The notes beneath the pieces are model-generated. The model saw nothing but the letters and a program-made list of their open reading frames with translations, did not search any database and was not told the origin of the DNA. A DNA stretch of 9,703 nucleotides from Treponema sp. (GTDB taxonomy: Bacteria; Spirochaetota; Spirochaetia; Treponematales; Treponemataceae). Both the position numbers and the translations under genes were made by a program. Location: assembly GCA_017453705.1 (NCBI GenBank), contig JAFTEK010000375.1, positions 1 to 9,703 of the forward strand. The letters run 5' to 3'. Positions 1-6,858 of the stretch are shown here, piece by piece (within the stretch, counting starts at the first letter, position 1; each line of letters starts with the position of its first letter).

Positions 1-6
1 AAAAGC

Positions 7-41
7 TGCATTTTTGCAAGGCTTTAGCCTGAAAAAATGCA
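7..41. other. Imperfect hairpin with T-tract/A-tract stem in the upstream non-coding region
   Basis: The arm TGCATTTTT (7-15) is fully complementary to AAAAATGCA (33-41). Inside it, CA (17-18) pairs with TG (30-31) and GGC (20-22) pairs with GCC (27-29) around the loop TTTA. Only one G.A mismatch and one bulged A interrupt a stem of about 14 pairs. The T-tract is 5' and the A-tract 3' on both strands, the reverse of an intrinsic terminator, so I do not call it one. A mobile-element end, a repeat unit or part of a structured RNA are possible. The stem is seen directly; its role is unknown. Confidence 0.5.
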
Positions 42-42
42 A

Positions 43-101
43 GACCTGTGAGGAAACCAACCGGGCTGCCTTGAGGCTGCGCTGGCGGTTCCGAACAGGT
101 C
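43..101. other. Second, longer imperfect hairpin directly after the first
   Basis: GACCTGT (43-49) pairs perfectly with ACAGGTC (95-101). The stem continues through a tandem G.A/A.G step (50-51 with 93-94), GGAA/TTCC (52-55 with 89-92), CC/GG (57-58 with 87-88) and CC/GG (61-62 with 84-85). It ends in an apical hairpin with GCC-TTGA-GGC (68-77). It lies only one base after the 7-41 hairpin, and this part is visibly richer in G and C than the bases just before the promoter. A frame on the plus strand stays open from base 2 to a TAA at 122-124, so it could also be the tail of a gene cut off at the left edge, but I recognise nothing in those 40 codons. Confidence 0.45.
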
Positions 102-153
102 CAATTGTGTTGCCTATCCTGTAAAGGCTTTTCCCTATTATCAAATTTTTCTG

Positions 154-182
154 TTGTAAATCTATTTAACTCGTGATATACT
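154..182 (+). promoter_or_regulatory. Sigma70-type promoter of the arabinofuranosidase gene, leaderless geometry
   Basis: The -35 box is TTGTAA (154-159). After a 17-base spacer comes TATACT (177-182), preceded by TG one base upstream (174-175), which makes an extended -10. Six bases separate the -10 from the ATG at 189, so the expected +1 falls on or next to the A of the start codon. There is no Shine-Dalgarno sequence before the ATG. Box quality and spacing are seen in the sequence; the start point is inferred. Confidence 0.7.
157..168. promoter_or_regulatory. Possible operator: AT-rich inverted repeat within the promoter spacer
   Basis: TAAAT-CT-ATTTA is a perfect 5-2-5 inverted repeat. 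It overlaps the end of the -35 box and the spacer of the arabinofuranosidase promoter, where a bound repressor would block RNA polymerase. The sequence is AT-rich, so a short palindrome can arise by chance. No regulator gene is present in the window to link it to. Confidence 0.2.
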
Positions 183-188
183 GTTTCT

Positions 189-1703
189 ATGAAAGAGAAG
201 ATAGTTGTCGATACTCTCGACAAAAAGCAGACGATAAGCCGTGATATTTACGGCCACTTTTCAGAGCACTTGGGACGCTGTATTTACGGCGGATTCTGGG
301 TGGGAAAGGATTCCAAGATAGACAACGTTAACGGCTATAACAAGGCTGTCGTGCAGGCATTCAAGGATATAGATATACCCAACCTGCGCTGGCCGGGCGG
401 CTGTTTTGCTGATGAATACCACTGGAAGGACGGCATCGGCCCCAAAGAGAATCGCAAGAGGATGATAAACACCAACTGGGGTGGCGTAGTGGAGGACAAC
501 TCCTTTGGAACCCACGAGTTCATGGGCTTGTGCGAGGAGCTTGACTGCAAGCCGTACATCTGTGGAAATGTCGGCTCTGGCTCCGTGCGGGAGATGGACG
601 AGTGGATTGAATACATGACATTTGACGGTGAGTCGCCGATGGCTCGTCTTAGGGCGCAGAACGGCCATGAGAAAGCATGGAAACTTGACTACTTTGGTAT
701 AGGCAACGAGAACTGGGGCTGCGGCGGCAACATGCGGGCTGAGTTCTACGCTGACAACTACCGCCGCTATCAGACGTTTGTTCGCCAGTATGGTAAGGAC
801 AAGATTTTCAAGATTGCCGGTGGTGCGAATTCTGATGACTACAACTGGACGGATGTTGTCATGGAGAGCGCCGGCAAGATGATGGACGGTATTTCTCTCC
901 ATTACTACACTCTCGAAGGTCGCTGGGAAGACAAGAAGTGCGCCACTGCGTTTGACAAGGGCGGCTGGTACCGTATAATGAAGAATGCCTTTAGGATTGA
1001 TGAGGTTATCCGCCGTCATTCAGAGATGATGGACAAGCACGACCCGGAGAAAAGGGTTGCTCTTGTTGTGGACGAGTGGGGCAACTGGTTTGCATGTGAG
1101 CCGGGGACAAATCCGGGCTTCCTCTACCAGCAGAACTCAGTCTGTGATGCCGTCGTCGCCGCCGTGCACCTGAACATCTTTAACAACCACTCTGACCGTG
1201 TGCGTGTGGCAAACCTGGCACAGGCGGTAAACGTCTTGCAGTCTCCTGTTCTTACAGAAGGGGACAAGGTTGTCCTTACGCCAACTTGGTATGTATTCCA
1301 TGCCTTCAAGGAGCATCAGGGGGCGACCCTGCTGGGCACAAGCTTTGCGTCGCAGTCCGCGCGAATCCACGATGACCAGTCGGGACAGGACATAGTGCTG
1401 CCGGGTCTGTCGGTTTCCGCGTCTGAGAAGGAGAAGTCTGGCAAGACGAACTACCTTGTGACTATCGCTAATCCCGATGTAGACAAGTCCAAGACCGTTG
1501 AGATTACTCTTGCAGGTCTTAAGGGCAAGATTGCCTCCGCGTCTGGAACGATTGTCAACGGTGAGAAGATGAATAGCATAAACACCTTTGAGAAATGTGA
1601 CGCTGTTACGGAGAAGTCTCTTTCTGTGAAAGTGCTTGACGCAGATAGTGTGGAAATAGAGCTTCCCGCTCACTCTGTCGCGTCTGTAACGGTCATAGCT
1701 TAG
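189..1703 (+). CDS. Alpha-L-arabinofuranosidase, glycoside hydrolase family 51
   Basis: This 504-residue enzyme releases terminal alpha-L-arabinofuranosyl units from arabino-oligosaccharides by a retaining mechanism. It has no signal peptide, so it should act in the cytoplasm on imported fragments of arabinoxylan or arabinan. Family landmarks are in order: EHLGR near residue 26, LRWPGG (66-71), GNENWG with the acid/base Glu174, and VDEWGNW with the nucleophile Glu296. These match the known catalytic positions of GH51 enzymes (about 175 and 294). The (beta/alpha)8 barrel is followed by a C-terminal beta-sandwich, about residue 385 onward. Length is typical for the family. The start is secure because an in-frame TGA lies at 174-176 and the N-terminus aligns with the family. 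The gene is alone on the plus strand and converges on the envelope operon. Whether it prefers arabinoxylan or arabinan cannot be read from the sequence. Confidence 0.95.
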   Translation: MKEKIVVDTLDKKQTISRDIYGHFSEHLGRCIYGGFWVGKDSKIDNVNGYNKAVVQAFKDIDIPNLRWPGGCFADEYHWKDGIGPKENRKRMINTNWGGVVEDNSFGTHEFMGLCEELDCKPYICGNVGSGSVREMDEWIEYMTFDGESPMARLRAQNGHEKAWKLDYFGIGNENWGCGGNMRAEFYADNYRRYQTFVRQYGKDKIFKIAGGANSDDYNWTDVVMESAGKMMDGISLHYYTLEGRWEDKKCATAFDKGGWYRIMKNAFRIDEVIRRHSEMMDKHDPEKRVALVVDEWGNWFACEPGTNPGFLYQQNSVCDAVVAAVHLNIFNNHSDRVRVANLAQAVNVLQSPVLTEGDKVVLTPTWYVFHAFKEHQGATLLGTSFASQSARIHDDQSGQDIVLPGLSVSASEKEKSGKTNYLVTIANPDVDKSKTVEITLAGLKGKIASASGTIVNGEKMNSINTFEKCDAVTEKSLSVKVLDADSVEIELPAHSVASVTVIA

Positions 1704-1714
1704 GCTGTAGCTGG

Positions 1715-1761
1715 CAAGGGAGCTGTGATAGCAACTGTATGTTCACTTTGCAGCTCCTTTG
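1715..1761. terminator. Possible hairpin at the convergent gene ends
   Basis: CAAGGGAGCTG (1715-1725) pairs with CAGCTCCTTTG (1751-1761), giving 11 pairs including one G.T, around a 25-base loop. It spans the gap between the two convergent genes and covers the stop codon of the minus-strand gene. Neither side has a clear run of T, so it may only slow polymerase or stabilise the 3' end. It is the only candidate seen for ending the minus-strand operon. Confidence 0.3.
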
Positions 1762-4559
1762 ATATTAACACCCTGCTCACTTAGCTTTGACAGGGTGTTT
1801 TCATAGACTTCAGTAGAAGATGGCTTGTTCCAATTTTCAGGCTTGAAAAGGTCGTCATGGATTGAATACCATGTTTCCTCTTCAACATCAAACTTGTCAG
1901 ATTTTCTGTTTCGCAAGGCCTTTCCTCCTTCTGTATATTCGCCGTATACGGGGTTTTTCAAGGAAATCTTTGTTATATCGTTGCCAGTGGCAGGGTTTAT
2001 AGTGTTTTCAATGAGACCCTTCACTGCAATAGATGGCACGTCGGCATTTGTCATAAATGTCTTGTCAACCTTCATGCGCCCCCTTTCGGTGAAGTCTTTT
2101 ACCATAAGCAGGCATGTAAGTTCACCTGTTGGAAGATGGGAATACCCCTCCACCTCTTTAATTCCACCTCCACATCCGTGGTCTGCTGATATGATAATCC
2201 TTGTGTTGTCGTAAGCTCCGTTTTCTTTTAAGTAATCCAGCCATTTCCCCAAGAGCTTAAAGGATGCCATGTTTACATGGTAATGTGGTTCCTGCCCATA
2301 TTTAGAGGGGCTGCTTGTTGTTATTGAAGGAACAGGCTTGTATTCAGGAACTTGGAGATAGTTTGGGCTGTGGGGCAGCAGGTTAGTAAAGAATACAAAG
2401 TTATCCCCGTCTTCGACTACCTGTGTCAACAGGGGAAGGTAGTCCAACACAGCATAGTTTTTTATTGTCTGTTCAAAGGATTCTTCCCTGAAAAAAAGCC
2501 TGTCGTTTACTGCCTGTTTGTCCAGTATATAATAGCTTATCAAATAATTCCCTTCGTCATAAAGCCTGGATCTGATCGGAGAAGGACATGCCCTTATTAT
2601 GGAGTATGGCAGGAACCGTTTCCTGTCTGTTTCAAGTTGAATACTGGAACCAAAGCCGTGTTCCTTTTTCCAGTTTTGCCAGTAGACTTCGATAGTTGTG
2701 AATGTTTTTATCTTTTCAGGATATTCGTCCATAAAGTAATAGTTGTCAAGGTAATTTGAAACAGGAAGGTCTGTCATGGACGCACTGTAGCCATTCCGTG
2801 AAAAAAGCCGAGGCAGGAGGGATATGGCTTCCTCGAACTTTTTGCACATAGGCTGTCCTTCCTTTAAATTCATTACAGGGGGAATGTATTCGTAGCCGCC
2901 GAATAAACCTGGGGAACCTGCGACAGTCCCATAACTGAATGATACCGTGTTTGGGTAGAATGTAAATCCGTCATACTGTTCATAAAGATGCGGGTCTTCC
3001 TTAAAACATTCCTCAAGGTAGGCTCCTGTCGCCCTGTCAAGCATTATGCAGAATACATTTGTTCCGGTCTTGGACAGGTTGAATATCGGATCTATTTTTT
3101 CCACAGAAACGTTTTCGGCATTCTTTCTAAGGACTGCGAGAGCTGTGTTATATCCCTGCTGTGTCTTTGCTCCTTCCACAATGGCATGTGTAGCGACAGA
3201 AATGTTTAAAATCATTATTATGGAAGCAAGCAGTTTGCTGGCCTTTTTGCGGAAAAGAAATAGTATAAGAATTCCTGTAAGGGTAATGGAGAGAAGGTTT
3301 AACAATACCGTACCCCCCCCCATGTAAAATATACCGTCTCTTTCGTATACAAGCATATCAGAGAGTATTCCATAGTCACTGGAGAAGGCATAGAAGTTTA
3401 GCAGGGCTGAAAGAAAAATGAAGGCTGCTGCTACTGAAAGAAGTGGTTTACGTTTGTCTGCCGTTATCCTATAGATGAAATATGGCCAGAGCAGAAAAAG
3501 ACCTGCGGCTTTTGCCAGTGTTGGCCAGTAAGTTAAGAAGGGCGAGCTATAGCCCTCCAGGAAGGAGAATGCTACTGGATCTGAGCCGAGAACAGAAAGA
3601 GGGATGGTTGCCCCTATGAGCAGACATAGCCCAATGCAGGACAGCAAGAATATATGTTCATGGTCTTTTGTCTTTGGAGCGCCTGTTGCTTCTTCAGGCT
3701 GTCTTTTAAAGTGAAACAGCTTTTTACTGAAAACACAGGCAAGGCATACTGCTAGTGTGAATATATAGAGAATAATCTTCTTGTATATATGGGCACGCGG
3801 CTTAAAAAAAGTCATATACAGGCATAAGGAAACGAATGCAAGGCAAACGATTGCTTTTACCCAGCGCCGGGGATTACCGCGAGCATGTATAAAATTCTTT
3901 GCCAAGGAAAACAAATTGTTTAGCGTCCAGTAGAAAACCAAACCGCTTGGTGAGCTGTAGAGCAAAATCAAGAATATCATGGCAAGACCGTATACTTGGA
4001 CTTTCTCGCGCAAGGACGCTCCCCTCGTATATATTGTTCCTGATACGATGTTTATCAGCGTCATCAATATGGGAAGGATGTTCACCGACAGGCTGCCGAT
4101 TTTGAGCATGGCATCAGGCTTCATCAGGTCGTCAATAAGTCCGAGTTTAACACCGGAAAGCTCCGGGCATTTGGAAAGAAAGTGATAGGCGGCAATGAAA
4201 AAAGGAACCTGGACTAATATGGAAAGCGAACTCCGCAAGGCATAAGCAGGGCTGTAGTGGTTTATTTCATAATACTCTGCAAGCATCATGAAACGCTCAT
4301 CTCCCTTGAATACAGCCTTTATGTGGTCAAGTCCGGGCTTCATTTTCTTTTGTATTTCCCGTTCTTCCAGCTGTCTGGCATCCGCGGCACTGTAGATTGG
4401 GAAGGTCATCAGGTTTACGAGGAGACTTACTGCTGCTATTGCCATCGGAATTGCTGCCTGCCCGGAAAAGAAATTCCTGAACAGGCAGAAGGACGTCTCA
4501 ACGATGTATTCTATAGGTTCGACAAGCAGACAATACAGTAGTTTAGCGCATAAGTCCAT
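1743..4559 (-). CDS. YidC/Oxa1-like domain fused to a polytopic membrane region and a periplasmic sulfatase-fold transferase/hydrolase
   Basis: This is a 938-residue inner-membrane protein in three parts. Residues about 10-225 match the YidC/Oxa1 core: LMTFPIY, a basic cytoplasmic loop, LVQVPFFIAAYHFL, ILPILM and SSPSGLVFYWTLNNLF. The groove arginine is replaced by Asn49. Residues about 233-462 add seven hydrophobic helices. Residues about 498-880 have the alkaline-phosphatase/sulfatase fold: Asp508 in IMLDR, likely nucleophile Thr545 in GTVAGSPGLFGG (compare GTATAVS in phosphoethanolamine transferases), His730, SADHG with Asp793 and His794, and His808. With twelve helices the positive-inside rule puts the catalytic domain in the periplasm. 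By family it could transfer phosphoglycerol, phosphoethanolamine or a similar group to an envelope glycan or lipid, or act as a sulfatase; the substrate is unknown. ATG follows the murA TAG with no gap; AGAGG (4568-4572) lies eight bases upstream. Two sampled 60-base blocks have 37% and 43% G+C against 55% in one murA block. It is the only gene here ending in TGA. Confidence 0.85.
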   Translation of the reverse strand: MDLCAKLLYCLLVEPIEYIVETSFCLFRNFFSGQAAIPMAIAAVSLLVNLMTFPIYSAADARQLEEREIQKKMKPGLDHIKAVFKGDERFMMLAEYYEINHYSPAYALRSSLSILVQVPFFIAAYHFLSKCPELSGVKLGLIDDLMKPDAMLKIGSLSVNILPILMTLINIVSGTIYTRGASLREKVQVYGLAMIFLILLYSSPSGLVFYWTLNNLFSLAKNFIHARGNPRRWVKAIVCLAFVSLCLYMTFFKPRAHIYKKIILYIFTLAVCLACVFSKKLFHFKRQPEEATGAPKTKDHEHIFLLSCIGLCLLIGATIPLSVLGSDPVAFSFLEGYSSPFLTYWPTLAKAAGLFLLWPYFIYRITADKRKPLLSVAAAFIFLSALLNFYAFSSDYGILSDMLVYERDGIFYMGGGTVLLNLLSITLTGILILFLFRKKASKLLASIIMILNISVATHAIVEGAKTQQGYNTALAVLRKNAENVSVEKIDPIFNLSKTGTNVFCIMLDRATGAYLEECFKEDPHLYEQYDGFTFYPNTVSFSYGTVAGSPGLFGGYEYIPPVMNLKEGQPMCKKFEEAISLLPRLFSRNGYSASMTDLPVSNYLDNYYFMDEYPEKIKTFTTIEVYWQNWKKEHGFGSSIQLETDRKRFLPYSIIRACPSPIRSRLYDEGNYLISYYILDKQAVNDRLFFREESFEQTIKNYAVLDYLPLLTQVVEDGDNFVFFTNLLPHSPNYLQVPEYKPVPSITTSSPSKYGQEPHYHVNMASFKLLGKWLDYLKENGAYDNTRIIISADHGCGGGIKEVEGYSHLPTGELTCLLMVKDFTERGRMKVDKTFMTNADVPSIAVKGLIENTINPATGNDITKISLKNPVYGEYTEGGKALRNRKSDKFDVEEETWYSIHDDLFKPENWNKPSSTEVYENTLSKLSEQGVNIKGAAK
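1767..1801 (+). terminator. Intrinsic terminator of the arabinofuranosidase transcript, inside the opposing coding sequence
   Basis: AACACCCTG (1767-1775) pairs perfectly with CAGGGTGTT (1791-1799). TCA/TGA (1777-1779 with 1788-1790) extends the stem past a bulged C. It is followed by a short T run (1798-1801). The hairpin starts 63 bases after the arabinofuranosidase stop codon, and its antisense strand encodes the last residues (about 920-931) of the YidC/sulfatase fusion. On the minus strand the hairpin is followed by TTAATAT, a weaker tail. Confidence 0.65.
3313..3321 (-). repeat. Homopolymeric poly-G tract (G9 on the coding strand)
   Basis: Nine consecutive C on the plus strand read as ATG GGG GGG GGT in the YidC/sulfatase gene (Met413 and Gly414-416, start of the eleventh membrane helix). 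Loss of one G gives a TAA after four more codons. Gain of one G gives a TAA about 55 codons on. Either change removes the whole sulfatase-fold domain. Poly-G tracts of this size are slippage-prone contingency sites in treponemes and many other bacteria. Confidence 0.7.
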
Positions 4560-5843
4560 CTACTTGACCTCTACCCGCTTAATGTGAGCGCCGAGTGACT
4601 GCAGCCGTTCGACCAGCTGCTCATAGCCACGCTCTATCTGGTATACGTTGCTTATGCGGCTCTCGCCTCTGGCAGACAGGGCTGCGATGACCATCGCCAT
4701 TCCTGCACGGACATCGGGAGAGACCAGATGCTCCCCATGCAGGGCACAAGGACCGGAGATGACGGCCCGGTGGGGGTCGCAAAGGGTGATTCTGGCACCC
4801 ATGCTTATCAGTTTGTCCACAAAGAACATGCGGCTCTCGAACATCTTTTCAAAAACAAGAACAGTGCCTTCCACCTGGGTTGCGACGACGACCATTATGG
4901 AAGTCAAATCCGGCGGAAAACCCGGCCAGGGGGCATCGTCTATCTTGGGTATCATGCCGCCCAAGTCTGCGTTTACTTTGAGTTTTTGGTCGGAGGAGAC
5001 CGTCAGGGTTGTTCCGTCTATGCTCCACTGAATGCCCAGTTTGCCAAAGGCTATCTTTAGGGGGCGCATCTCTTTGGGGCGGATTCCGTGGATTTCCACA
5101 GAACCCCCTGTACATGCTGCAAGGCCAATGTAGGAGCCTATCTCCATGTAGTCCGGGCCAATCGTGAAGTCTGTTCCTGCAAGCTTTTTTACTCCCTCTA
5201 TGTGAAGTATATTGCTGCCAATGCCCGTTATCTTTGCGCCCATCTGGTTGAGCATATCGCACAAATCTTGTATATGCGGCTCACTGGCGGCATTTGTTAT
5301 GTCAGTGTGTCCTTCGGCGAGGACGGCTGCCATTATCGCGTTTTCCGTTGCGGTGACAGAGGCTTCATCAAGGAATATGTCTGTTCCCACCAGCTTGTTG
5401 GCCGTGAACTCAAACTTTCCGTCTGTGGATATTCTGGCTCCTAGTTCTTCCAGTGCCAAAAAATGGGTGTCCAGCCTCCTGCGGCCTATGACATCTCCCC
5501 CTGGTGGCTGCATTACCGCCTTGCCCATTCTGGCTACGAGGGGGCCTGCAAAAAGGATGGACGCACGGATTTTCTTGCTCATCTGAGCGGGAATGTTGGC
5601 GGAGTTTATTCTGGCGGCATCTATCTTCCAGGCATGATCACCCAAGCTCTCCACGCCGACTCCCAGGGAAGTCAGAATCTGGAGCATTACATTGGTGTCC
5701 TCTATGTCAGGAATGTTTCTTAGGATGACAGGTTCCCTTGTAAGCAGTGTCGCCGCAATGCAGGGAAGGGCTGCGTTCTTGTTGCCGCTTGCAGTTATGC
5801 TTCCTTTTATGGGGAAACCGCCTTCTACCTGGTATTCGTACAT
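4560..5843 (-). CDS. murA: UDP-N-acetylglucosamine 1-carboxyvinyltransferase
   Basis: MurA catalyses the first committed step of peptidoglycan synthesis, transferring enolpyruvate from phosphoenolpyruvate to UDP-GlcNAc in the cytoplasm. The 427-residue length is normal. Visible landmarks are Lys22-Asn23 in SGNKNAAL, the mobile active-site loop PPGGDVIGRRRLD (113-125), and PWPGFPPD with Asp312, equivalent to the E. coli catalytic Asp305. The residue matching E. coli Cys115 is Asp117. This is the natural variant found in Mycobacterium, Chlamydia and Borrelia MurA, which is not alkylated by fosfomycin, so intrinsic resistance of the target is expected. The start codon directly abuts the lgt stop (TAG-ATG) and has a strong Shine-Dalgarno five bases upstream. 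The 3' end abuts the YidC/sulfatase ATG in the same way, so the three genes are likely translationally coupled. Confidence 0.97.
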   Translation of the reverse strand: MYEYQVEGGFPIKGSITASGNKNAALPCIAATLLTREPVILRNIPDIEDTNVMLQILTSLGVGVESLGDHAWKIDAARINSANIPAQMSKKIRASILFAGPLVARMGKAVMQPPGGDVIGRRRLDTHFLALEELGARISTDGKFEFTANKLVGTDIFLDEASVTATENAIMAAVLAEGHTDITNAASEPHIQDLCDMLNQMGAKITGIGSNILHIEGVKKLAGTDFTIGPDYMEIGSYIGLAACTGGSVEIHGIRPKEMRPLKIAFGKLGIQWSIDGTTLTVSSDQKLKVNADLGGMIPKIDDAPWPGFPPDLTSIMVVVATQVEGTVLVFEKMFESRMFFVDKLISMGARITLCDPHRAVISGPCALHGEHLVSPDVRAGMAMVIAALSARGESRISNVYQIERGYEQLVERLQSLGAHIKRVEVK

Positions 5844-6854
5844 CTAGGCCTCCTTCCGTGAGCGTAGGTATAGGACAAGCATCAGTATAAGGCAGCCGAA
5901 TATCATCATGGCGCAGAGGATTTGTCCAGTAGAGATGTCCAAGAGGGATGTGTTCCGATAAATTGCGTGAGCTTCCTCTCCTGCTGTCAGGTCTGCGGAG
6001 GACAGGCGGAAGCCCAGGTCTGAGTCCGGCTGGCGGAAGTATTCGACCACAAAGCGGGCTGTCCCATAACCTATCGCATACATACAGCCTAAAAATCCAT
6101 CGAATGGTTTTCTTTTTCTAAGGAACCATAGGAGGGCAAATAACACGATTCCTTCCAGAAAGGCTTCGTAGAGCTGGCTGGGATGGCGGGGCAGGTTGAC
6201 AAGTTTCTCTCCTGCCGCAAGTGTCATGCCGCAGCGGGACGCAAAGTCCTGCACCCAGTCAATGCTTGCGGAAAAGGTCTCGCCTGCAAGCTTTGCCCGT
6301 GGAAAGACCACTCCCCATGGAACGGTTGTAATCCTGCCGTAAAGCTCCCCGTTCATAAAGTTGCCTATACGTCCGAATGTGTAGCCCAAGGGGATGGCAA
6401 CGCACATCGCATCAACCCACTTCCACAGGGGTTTTTTGTGGACGGCGCACCAGAGAATCATCCCCAGGAGACCTCCGATAAAGCCCCCGTGGTATGACAT
6501 ACCTGCAAAACCGCTGAACTTGCGGGTCAGCGGGTCAAATGGCCAGAAAATTAACCAAGGTTTTTTAAGGTAGTCCCCGCTCGTGTCGTAGACCAGGCAG
6601 GAGAAAATCCTCGCTCCCAAAAGGAGCATTACGATTCCCCATGCGATGAAGCTGAATATATCATCTTCGCTCGCCTTGTAGCCTTCTGTATCCAGCGCAC
6701 CTTCCCGCATTTGCTTTTTGAGTATAAGGAAGGCTGTCGTGAAGGCAAAGACATACATGAGGCCGTACCAGCGGATAAGCCCCAGCACTGGTACTCCAGG
6801 GAAAATTTCTGGCTGAATCCAAGATGGATACTCTATATATAGAAGATTATGCAT
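5844..6854 (-). CDS. lgt: Phosphatidylglycerol-prolipoprotein diacylglyceryl transferase
   Basis: Lgt is an inner-membrane enzyme that transfers diacylglycerol from phosphatidylglycerol to the lipobox cysteine of prolipoproteins, the first step of lipoprotein maturation. With start 6854 the protein has 336 residues. Landmarks are WYGLMY (29-34), HGGFIGG with His122, the signature GRIGNFMNGELYGR with Arg162, Asn165 and Glu170, HPSQLYE (224-230), and RFVVEYFRQPD with Arg267 and Glu271. All correspond to residues essential in E. coli Lgt. It is longer than E. coli Lgt (about 290) because of insertions at roughly 188-220 and 279-308. An upstream in-frame ATG at 6893 would add 13 residues and overlap the ATPase gene. 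I prefer 6854: it lies four bases after the ATPase stop, has AAGG upstream, and gives the usual Lgt N-terminus. Confidence 0.96.
   Translation of the reverse strand: MHNLLYIEYPSWIQPEIFPGVPVLGLIRWYGLMYVFAFTTAFLILKKQMREGALDTEGYKASEDDIFSFIAWGIVMLLLGARIFSCLVYDTSGDYLKKPWLIFWPFDPLTRKFSGFAGMSYHGGFIGGLLGMILWCAVHKKPLWKWVDAMCVAIPLGYTFGRIGNFMNGELYGRITTVPWGVVFPRAKLAGETFSASIDWVQDFASRCGMTLAAGEKLVNLPRHPSQLYEAFLEGIVLFALLWFLRKRKPFDGFLGCMYAIGYGTARFVVEYFRQPDSDLGFRLSSADLTAGEEAHAIYRNTSLLDISTGQILCAMMIFGCLILMLVLYLRSRKEA
5849..5855 (-). promoter_or_regulatory. Strong Shine-Dalgarno sequence of murA
   Basis: AAGGAGG lies five bases before the murA ATG and encodes the final Lys-Glu-Ala codons of lgt. It is the best ribosome binding site in the window and fixes the murA start at 5843. 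It suggests murA is translated efficiently by itself as well as by coupling to lgt. Confidence 0.85.
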
Positions 6855-6858
6855 GGTT

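Noticed and set aside
7..41. Hairpin read as a rho-independent terminator
   Set aside because: The T-tract is on the 5' side and the A-tract on the 3' side of the GC core on both strands, opposite to the order needed.
2..124. Open plus-strand frame of 40 codons ending in TAA, possible tail of an upstream gene
   Set aside because: Too short to be significant, no recognisable motif, and it overlaps the two hairpins. Noted in the hairpin entry but not called a gene.
261..1019. Long minus-strand open frame (252 codons) opposite the arabinofuranosidase
   Set aside because: It is a mirror of a conserved GH51 coding region. Its translation shows no recognisable family, and there is no promoter or ribosome binding site. 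The same applies to the 1137-1673 minus frame.
1825..5723. Many plus-strand open frames of 60-135 codons opposite the fusion gene and murA
   Set aside because: All lie antisense to well-supported genes, lack start signals and show no protein family features.
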